Positions 55,886 through 64,000 of a stretch of 64,000 nucleotides of DNA are shown in pieces. A model generated the notes under the pieces. The model worked only from the letters and a program-made list of their open reading frames with translations. It was not told the origin of the DNA and ran no database searches. The first letter of the stretch is position 1. Every line of letters starts with the position of its first letter. Made by a program: the position numbers and the translations under genes. Source of the DNA: Apostichopus japonicus (taxonomy: Eukaryota; Echinodermata; Holothuroidea; Aspidochirotida; Stichopodidae); assembly GCF_037975245.1 (NCBI RefSeq), contig NC_092570.1, positions 3,307,501-3,371,500 on the forward strand, in the 5' to 3' direction.

Positions 55886-57544
55886 AGAGGATTTCACCTT
55901 CAATTGGCCAGAAGATGAAAAAAAAAAGGCACTGGAATTTTTCTGACAATGCAAAATTGAAATTGTTTTTTTTTTTTAATTTAAAATTAAAAGGAAAATG
56001 TACTTGTGGGAATTTAATTTTAGCCAGTACTTAAGAGTGTTAATGCAGTGGTATTTATTAGGGTACAGGTAGTGGCAATTTTTTTTGAAATTCTAGGCCT
56101 CTAGGCCTGATATAAATGCTTACAGAAACACATACTGTACATGTATGTATTCATACAATGCTGTAACTTCCACATATATAAGTACGTACTGTATAACATA
56201 GGTTGGAGTGTGTATGTACTGTATAGGACACAAGGAAGAGAGTAATGAAGGAAAAATCCCCAATGTGCAGGTAACGAAAGGTTAATACACTAAGACTTAA
56301 AACAGAATATGTTCTAGTAAAAATAAACTGTGTGACATACACACATGCACAGAGCTAAGTACTGTATACACGGCAGGGCTGCATCAAAACTGAAACACTG
56401 TGTTTAATCGTTAGTATTGGAATTTTGTTCTTTAAATTGTCTCAAATATATTTGCATCTGCTCAGAAAAAAATTGCCTCCCCCCCCCATCTCCCAAAGAA
56501 AAAACATTGGTCCTCCTTAGTCAGTAACTCATGAAAATATACTGTACATTTTGGTATTCCATATTTAATGACCCTTATTTGTACTGACTTTGTTTGCAAT
56601 GTGCAAACAGCAGACTTTTAATGTCTAGTGTTAATGTGAGGGGGGAAAAAAAATACTGATCTTACCCATAAAGTACTATTAAGACACGTCAAGTTAACCA
56701 AATTAAAAGATTGCCAAATTGGTATCAAACTGTAATATTATCTGAGCTATTGAATATAAATCATAAACTGAAAGATCTAACATTACACTCCATTCTCATA
56801 CAGCAGATATCAACTTAAACAAAATGGTTCCAAACTGTAAACTAGCATCGACAAGGTGGACTCATTAAACACTGTCTCTACACTGAACGGTACTTACATG
56901 TTTTAGAGATGAAATTGTTGGACACCTCAGTAACTACAAACTGTATGTTTGAAAGTCTATTTGGTGGGCTTAAACTTGAACACATTGCTCCCATACTGTA
57001 TGGTACATCAGACTTCTACAGTACTGTACAAAATGAATGTCTAAGCACTTTGGGTGGTAGAATGAGAAGGGAGGGCATAGACCAGAGAGACCTGGTCATA
57101 GAGGGCGCACAGTGTTAAAAGGTTACCGCTTCATTCTCATAGTTGAACGAGAGTGCTGAGGTTGCAAGGAGACAGGTAAGCGAGGAGCAAAGTAAATTAC
57201 TCTACTAATAAATTAATACAACAAATCACCTTCAGTAACCATGCATCGCTTATTTACAGAACACAGTATTCAAGAAATAATAATTATAATAATAAGAATA
57301 ATAAGAATAATAAAAAAAATTAAAAAAAACATCCACATCAATGTCTAAGTTTATCTCATTTTGTCCGATACTGTGCAGTACAGTACATCATCAATTCAGA
57401 AGTCATTCCTGGAAATTCTAACCAGTTCATAATGTTGCAAGTACTAAATATTATTGCTGTACTATAGATGTACCTAAACCAGATTCACATAAAGCTGTTC
57501 CTATAGTACATAGTATCATATAAAGTACAGTACTGTACTGTACC

Positions 57545-58078
57545 TACATAGTATCATATTACATGCAGTACTATACCTACATAGTATCATATTACATGCA
57601 GTACTATACCTAGTATCATATTACATGCAGTACTATACCTATAGTATCATATTACATGCAGTACTATACCTACATCATATTACATGCAGTACTATACCTA
57701 CATCATATTACATGCAGTACTATACCTTCATAGTATCATATTACATGCAGTACTATACTGTACCTACATAGTATCATAATACATGCAGTACTATAGTATC
57801 ATATTACATGCAGTACTATACCTACATAGTATCATATTACATGCAGTACTATACCTACATAGTATCATATTACATGCAGTACTATACCTACATAGTATCA
57901 TATTACATGCAGTACTATACCTACATAGTATCATATTACATGCAGTACTATACCTACATAGTATCATATTACATGCAGCACTATACCTACATAATATCAT
58001 ATTACATGCAGTACTATACCTACATCGTATCATATTACATGCAGTATTATACCTACATAGTATCATATTACATACAGT
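57545..58078. repeat. 33-bp tandem array, about 16-17 copies
   Basis: The unit is ACATGCAGTACTATACCTAC plus ATAGTATCATATT. Most copies in 57780-58078 are exact 33-mers; to the left several are shortened to 27-29 bases by loss of CATAG. Because 33 is divisible by 3, long open frames appear on both strands, but they only translate the repeat and are not genes. Confidence 0.93.
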
Positions 58079-58243
58079 AAGCAAATTTTTAAGAATTTCT
58101 TCCAGTTTTCCAAGGGACCAAACCTCCTAGTTGAGCTATTGATGTATCTACTGTTGCCTTCTTTGGAGGCTCATCAATGTCAGGTACTTTACTGGATGTT
58201 TCAAATGTATCCCCTCCCCCCCCCCAAAAAAAAACTATGTATA

Positions 58244-59252
58244 TTGTTCAACTGATAATCAGTTAGATAATTGGCATCGGGCTGATTATCAGGCAATCGG
58301 TAAATAATCAGCATCGGCAAAACCCATTGCGCTACCGATTATGCGGAACAGATTATTAGATAAATAATGATATCAAGGCGCTAAATACTCCTTAAAATCC
58401 CTAAAAATGTTTTGCAACAGTCCTCAGTCCTACTACTTGCATTACAGTATCTCATGATTAGGCCAACATTCTTACTGTAACGCATATTTTTGCGAAAAAC
58501 CCGAAGCAACAACTTTTCTAGACCGCATGTACCATACGTGCTAAAATAATCACTTTTCAGTAACTTAACTGCAACCGACTAAAGCAAGTCTGATTTCCAG
58601 TGATACGCACGACAAAGTCAATGGAACTTTAGTGTGTGATTTCTCCCATTGACTTACTGTGTGTGATCGTTTGAAACAACGTTGGATCGGAAGGGATACT
58701 TCGCAGATGGTAATCATTAAAACCTTGAAGCAAATGTCCAGGATTGTTTTATTTTTCATACCAGATTATATATTTCTATCAGATTACGGAATAACGAACA
58801 TTTTATTTCCTTGATATACTTTTCACTCTAGTTACGTTGGAGTTGCAACACTGATAATGGTTATAATACCAGTTGTAAAAGGTGTCCCTAACTTTTTTTT
58901 TCATTTCGTAGCCAATGGCTACTATTTTCACCCTTCTGTAGTCTGTACAGCACTGTCATTTACTGTGTTGTGGCGAGATTGCAATATTGCGACTCATTGT
59001 TACAAACGTACAGCACCCCATGTATGTATTACAGTGTTCTTTATGCTCCATTAATCTTTACTGTGAAACGTTAAGTCGTGCATTTACAACTCTGAATGTA
59101 TTTGCCTAGAAGTTGGTAATCATGCATAATACTAAATCAAACATTAGTCCAGTTCCACGAAAACGATGAAATAATCGGTAATCGGCATCAGCCCGAATGT
59201 CCCAGGAACTAATCAGTAAGAACAGATTATCATATAATCGGTCGTACACTAA
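58244..59252. mobile_element. Degenerate DNA-transposon-like segment with ATCGGCAT-type subterminal repeats
   Basis: The left end is rich in TAATCAGTTAGATAATTGGC, ATCGGGCTGATTATCAGGC and ATAATCAGCATCGGC; the right end has ATAATCGGTAATCGGCATCA and ATTATCATATAATCGG in partly inverted arrangement. Such clustered ATCGGC motifs at both ends resemble non-autonomous hAT-like elements, but exact terminal repeats and a target duplication were not established. Confidence 0.35.
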
Positions 59253-59814
59253 CTATGTACAGCATTAATAAAAACATTTTCCATTTATGACATATATGTT
59301 GCAAACATGCTATCCTGTGACATTTGAATCACTTCACTTTGACAACCACCCACTTGAGCCCAAGGAGTAATTAAGTCTTTACATTTTGCCTAGCAATCTT
59401 TCAAAATCTCTGAATTTTCTTAGTCAACTGTATAAAATACTGGAAACATTATATAGTTTTTAATATTTGTAGACAAATGATGCTACACAGGTTTTGTTTT
59501 GTTTAAGCCATATGGTCACATTTGCCAAGAGACATACTGTACTGTATAGGGCACAGAGCTCTAGTTTTTCCTTTTGTCACCTTGACTGTGAGATTTTCCC
59601 AGCTTTTCCCAAAAGGCACTGTTATGAAGCTACACAGACCTAGGGTGCATCGGTATTCATAAACAAAAACAGACACTCATACATACCCGCTGACGAATAC
59701 CTGGTATTACCAGGTACACTGGAATTTTCGGGGAACCGCTACTGTACTTCCAGCATTAACTGTACTATCAAACACTAGCCTGAACCTTAAATGGACCCAA
59801 GCCTAGCCTACAAA

Positions 59815-60180
59815 TGTATTTGCGGTTTTATGACGTACGTGTGCCTTGCCTAAACAGTAACAGCACTGTAATGTGTGTATATACTAGCACACGTAGGTGT
59901 ACCCTGCCTAAACAGAAACAGCACTGTACTCTGTGTAGAACTAGCACACGTACATGTACCCTGTCTAACAGTAACAGCACTGTACTGTGTGAAGTACTAG
60001 CACACGTACATGTACAGTACCCTGCCTAAACAGTAACAGCACTGTACTGTGTGTAGTACTAGTAGCACACGTACGTGTACCCTGCCTAAACAGTAATAGC
60101 TCTGTACTGTGTGTAGTACTGGCACACATACTGTACGTGTACCCTGCCTTAACAGTAACAGCTCGAATGTACAGTACACT
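59815..60180. repeat. Tandem array of about 57-64 bp units, 5-6 copies
   Basis: Each unit contains TAGCACACGTACRTGTACC, CTGCCTAAACAGTAACAGC and ACTGTACTGTGTGTAGTAC, with small insertions such as extra TAG or ACTGTAC. It lies in the presumed first intron of USP9X. Confidence 0.85.
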
Positions 60181-62177
60181 CCACTATAACTGTGTAGGGG
60201 TTGCCTGCGCATACCCAAGCCATCATGATATTGATGTTCACTTAACTATTTTAAATGGTTAATATATGAACACAACATATTTATGAATGCCTTCAAAACA
60301 CATTATGCACTGTGTGAGCTCAAACTGTTCCCTGAAATAAAGTTTTAAACAATAATTTAAATGTTTTGCTGTATGTTAATAAATGGTCTGTAGTTTTCGT
60401 GAACAACCTCCGCACATGAAAACTTCACTTACATTTAACGCATGTTCAGATAGCAAACCATTTACACACTTAATTCCCATTGAGATTGGTCATTGAAAAA
60501 AATCAGTTAACAACTTCAGCTTGCTTCAAGGCGATATCTGTGATTAGGCGGGAGGTGGAATATATACACACTGTTTCCCAGAATATTTCTTTGCCGTATT
60601 TCCAGTGTCATGGCGTCCCAATGTCGGCTTCACATTACGTACAGTATGAAGCTGTGACGTAGGTCTTGTATCGAGCACTTTTGGTATGACGTACCATTGG
60701 GCTATACTATGACCCAGCCTAGGTCTATGGCGTAATTTATTTTTCTACCTTGCAATTGTGCTTTTGAGGGCTCTTTTAGCGCTCACAAGGGCAAATTGCA
60801 CCTCGCCCCCGTGTATTTCTGAGCATGAAAATCTCTGTAATGTTGATGTTGTTAGCTCTTTACCCAAGCATCACGACTTTTGGTTGATTATTCCGATTTA
60901 TTTCTGTAGGTGTTCATTCAAAATGTGTTTTGTTATGTTTTGCATAGGCCTAGTTGTGAGTGTGTGTACTTAGGGTTTGTTTCTCAAAAAAAAAAAAGGC
61001 AAGCAATAAGAAGATTTTGCATCCCTGGCTAAAACATTGTCTCGGTTGCAGAATCCTACATTCGTAACAATGCTGTACATACTATCCTGATGTTGTTAAA
61101 TCAGAGGCCTATTGCAGTTTAGCCATTACAAGCACATAAACTATTACCACAATGTGCTAATTGTTCTACATTACTTGAAGCACTAGGCTTCAGGTATTAT
61201 GAAAATGCAAGATACTCTTTGGGCTGTGAAATATTAAAATGGGACACAGTAGTTACACAATTCTCCACTTCCAAAAACATTGAGGTCTACTGCACAAAGA
61301 CAGAGTGAATTCTCTTAATTCAGCCATTGTACTACATATGATACTGGAAACAACTTGTAAACTTGCAACAAAGCATGTTGTGCAAAGAAAGGTATGTATC
61401 AAATGTGAGAAGAATGAGGATATAATAAACACACGACTTGCAAAAGGGGTAATTTGTTTGCAAAATGAATGTGTTCACACACAACAGACTTGGGATTACC
61501 TGTAGTCTAGGTCATGACAAGGTCCACTCTTGTTAGTCAGGCTTGATATAGCCCACTAGTACTATCGTTAGGATTATCAAGTATCAAGTTTAGCTCACCT
61601 ATGATCTTACCAGCTTACCATACACCTTAGCTGAGTATTTTGAATGAAATCCAAAGCAGTAACAGGCTTAACATGTAACAGTAACAGGACAGTTGCACTG
61701 TTGAATATAAGGCTGACACTCCAGTTTTAGAAAAAAATTGGTCATGCCAAGGCTTCGCCTAACTTAGTCTTCAGCCTACGGCCACATTACTCTCAAATTC
61801 GGTTTTTTGAGAAACACACCATACCATAATAAATCTTGCAATGTTAATTTTGCATCAAACTTGAAACAGCTAGGCTACCTTCCAGAGCGAAGGCTGGATT
61901 ACGGATTTGCAAAGGCTAGCTGAATGTTAGGCCTAACGTCCTAATCATAGTTCCAACCCTACATTTACTAGGGCTACATTATAAATTGTCACAATGCATT
62001 CATACATATAAACAGCATCCTACACATTAGCCTACCACAACATACACGTTACGATGGAACGACAATAACATTCCTGGCATTTACTTCAAGGTACAAATTC
62101 GAGGATCGTTCCTCAAAGATGCAGATTTACGGGATATAAAGTCTATAAAATTGGGAAACATTAATTATTTAACCAAC

Positions 62178-62290
62178 CTGTTAGGAGTAAAGCTTGCTTT
62201 GGAAGCCAATTTCAATGTAACGTGAACGACTCCCGGTTTCCTTCAGAACAAGTTTACTGCGAACATATGAACATGACGTCATATGTCAGC
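62178..62290 (-). other. Possible alternative 5' noncoding exon (weak)
   Basis: On the minus strand, a CCAAT motif (near 62331), a TATA-like ATTATAAG (near 62292) and a perfect CRE TGACGTCA (62274-62281) are followed by sequence ending CCTAACAG and a GTTGGT donor at 62177. This is the layout of a promoter and first exon, but the donor is weak and nothing confirms transcription. Confidence 0.25.
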
Positions 62291-62660
62291 TTATAATCAT
62301 GAGGGCGGCTTCGAAGTAAAATGCTGCCACATTGGAAAATCCCTATAGTGCAGGTTCGTACATACAATGTCAACGAAGACTTTTCAAGAAATAGAACATC
62401 ACTCGTCAATTTTTTGTATAATTATTGTATCGGATTTTATGTAAAGAAATGCAACTCTGATGGCGTATGACTTCCCGGAGTTTTCCTTTAACTTACCTAA
62501 TTGCTCGCCGGTATAGGTTTCACTGTGCCTACCGAATGACAGGAAGCCAGTCAGACGGAGAAAAGATAGCTGAAGCGGTCAAGAAACTTTACTGAAAATA
62601 TAGAGTACCAATAGCATAATCACATGCATAAACCGGGTCTTGTTGTGATGGCAGCATTGA
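62270..62660. promoter_or_regulatory. Candidate bidirectional promoter region
   Basis: It lies between the best USP9X first-exon donor and a possible plus-strand start codon at 62650. It contains a perfect CRE palindrome (62274-62281), a CCAAT box on the minus strand, and more CpG than the surrounding AT-rich DNA. This is inferred from layout only. Confidence 0.3.
62497..62600 (-). other. USP9X: Possible 5' noncoding first exon of USP9X
   Basis: On the minus strand, a CpG-containing segment (TACCGGCGAGCAATTAG) ends in the strong donor GTAAGT at 62496-62491. It is the best donor upstream of exon 1 and could join the acceptor at 55328 across a 7.2-kb intron. The right boundary (transcription start) is a guess. 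Confidence 0.35.
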
Positions 62661-62664
62661 AGGT
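62650..62664 (+). other. Possible first coding exon end of a divergent plus-strand gene
   Basis: ATGGCAGCATTGAAG is followed immediately by GTAAAAATT, that is a start codon with G at +4, five codons (MAALK) and a possible splice donor, about 150 bases from the presumed USP9X first exon in the opposite direction. No downstream exon was recognised before 64000, so the gene, if real, is unidentified. Confidence 0.2.
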
Positions 62665-63017
62665 AAAAATTAATTCAGCATGTGATTAAATCATTCATTA
62701 AAACATGTTAAAACTATTACAATTTCGAAATGAAACGGCGGGCTTTTGAGTCAGTTTTTAGTCACATATTGGAGAACAATCGTCAAATCTAAGACATCAA
62801 ATGTCAAACGTCACAATTAGAGAAAAAATGGGTATAGAGCTACAAATGAACGCTGAAGTTTGAACGCTGAAAATTTAAAGACAAAACGTGACAAATCGAC
62901 GGATTTCAAGGTAAAACGTCGAAATTTCGACACGTGTCGAAATTAGAAAGTCTTTTTTTCTAATCATTGTATCGAAAATTGATTGGTCATAAATCTATAA
63001 GAGCGAAATATATTTTC

Positions 63018-63203
<186 letters not shown>

Positions 63204-64000
63204 CAGTTCTTATAGCGCAACTTACAATAAAGTCTCGCCACGTTGAAATTCAACGTCCCCCCCCCCCACCCCTTTTTGTTAGAGGTTGGTGGCATTTACT
63301 TTTCAAAATCAACATGTTGAAATCCCTATTGTCTGTCGACTATTGTTTATGGCACAGAAATTTATAAGGTATACATTTCTGTGGTTCATGGTGCATTCAT
63401 TTGTTCTAAATTTTTATCTCCGATGCCCGCTGTTAGGAATAGGTGGCGCTAGTCAAAATTTAGAAACCAACATTTCAGGCTACATAGTAACTGAGTGTAC
63501 TAGCGCAATTTGTTGGACGAGCATATGCGCATGCATGGAGCGCGAGCTGAGTTGACCGTGTGCATAAACTCCAACTCGGCAATGAAAATCACATATTCTC
63601 ATACCTAAATTGACCTTACTGTTTTGTCATATAGGCTTTCATTTGTTCTTTAGATGAGAATACCAAGTTGTTAATGCATATTTTCATAGTAGTCGTTGTC
63701 ATTTCGGTTTGTCCGATGTAAGTATGTTTCTGAAGAATGACTAAATTTAGGACTGACAGTAACTAACACAGTAACAGTAAGGCTAAGACTGGCCTATTGA
63801 GTTTTAGCCTCATGTTAAGCCTATGCCTTGCTGTAGCCTAGGCTATACTAGTATGTGTACGATACCTGCACGGTGCTATGCGAGCAAAATTTATTTTTGT
63901 CAAGTCAAAAGTAATGACTATTTGTTCGATTTCTCTCTGTTTTCTGCCTCCTCCAACTACATGATTTCACTGTTAATAACTTTGATCAGATTTTGAAAGA
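63204..64000. other. Right end, no gene recognised
   Basis: Contains a C run (63257-63267), scattered short frames on both strands and no conserved coding segment. It may be intron or intergenic DNA of the divergent neighbour proposed at 62650. Confidence 0.5.

Larger units (their letters stand above)
55312..62496 (-). other. Presumed 5' noncoding part and first intron of USP9X
   Basis: No coding exon was found in these 7.2 kb. It holds a 5'-truncated SINE (55690-55885), a 33-bp array, a degenerate transposon-like segment (58244-59252), a roughly 60-bp array (59815-60180) and otherwise AT-rich sequence. The 5' UTR of exon 1 probably ends at an acceptor at about 55328, so the transcript must begin further right; the best candidates are at 62.2-62.6 kb. 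Confidence 0.5.

Noticed and set aside
57783-58130. Long open frames over the 33-bp array on both strands
   Set aside because: They only translate an in-frame 33-bp repeat; there is no independent start, domain or codon bias.

Overview
The window is animal genomic DNA: AT-rich, with dozens of short conserved exons separated by introns of 0.2-3.8 kb, many tandem repeats, tRNA- and snRNA-derived SINEs, an inverted-repeat element and frequent G or C homopolymer runs. It is dominated by one gene on the minus strand, the orthologue of the deubiquitinase USP9X (fat facets/FAM). The protein is close to vertebrate USP9X along its whole length. With the repeat landscape this suggests a marine invertebrate deuterostome such as an echinoderm; that placement is an inference, and no species-diagnostic sequence was recognised.

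Fifty-six coding exons were delimited by hand, from the start codon at 55311 down to 2823. All have GT-AG junctions and every phase joins correctly, giving 7167 coding bases (2389 codons) that end inside the conserved C-terminal helical region. The last roughly 120-160 codons and the 3' UTR were not found and should lie to the left of position 1. The order is: acidic N-terminus (exons 1-2), long helical/armadillo-like scaffold (exons 3-22), ubiquitin-like domain (exons 23-24), Ser/Asp-rich linker (exon 25), second helical scaffold (exons 26-36), USP catalytic domain with Cys1535, His1849 and Asp1871 plus a CxxC/CxxC zinc site (exons 37-47), and C-terminal helical region (exons 48-56).

From 55.3 to 62.5 kb lies a presumed long first intron with a SINE fragment, a 33-bp array, a degenerate transposon and a roughly 60-bp array. 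Around 62.2-62.7 kb there is a promoter-like region: two possible 5' noncoding exons for USP9X on the minus strand and, divergently, a possible plus-strand start followed at once by a splice donor. The right end holds a long AAT microsatellite and no recognisable gene.

The most unusual content is in the introns. A 72-bp tandem array copies the 3' end of exon 48 together with its splice donor at least five times, keeping frame but placing stops in alternate units. Exons 7 and 55 have smaller duplications of the same kind. Intron 22 is almost filled by a 3.48-kb inverted repeat. Intron 49 holds a short retroposon whose 5' end is the first 45 bases of U2 snRNA, flanked by a direct repeat. Intron 2 carries an 847-bp tandem duplication.
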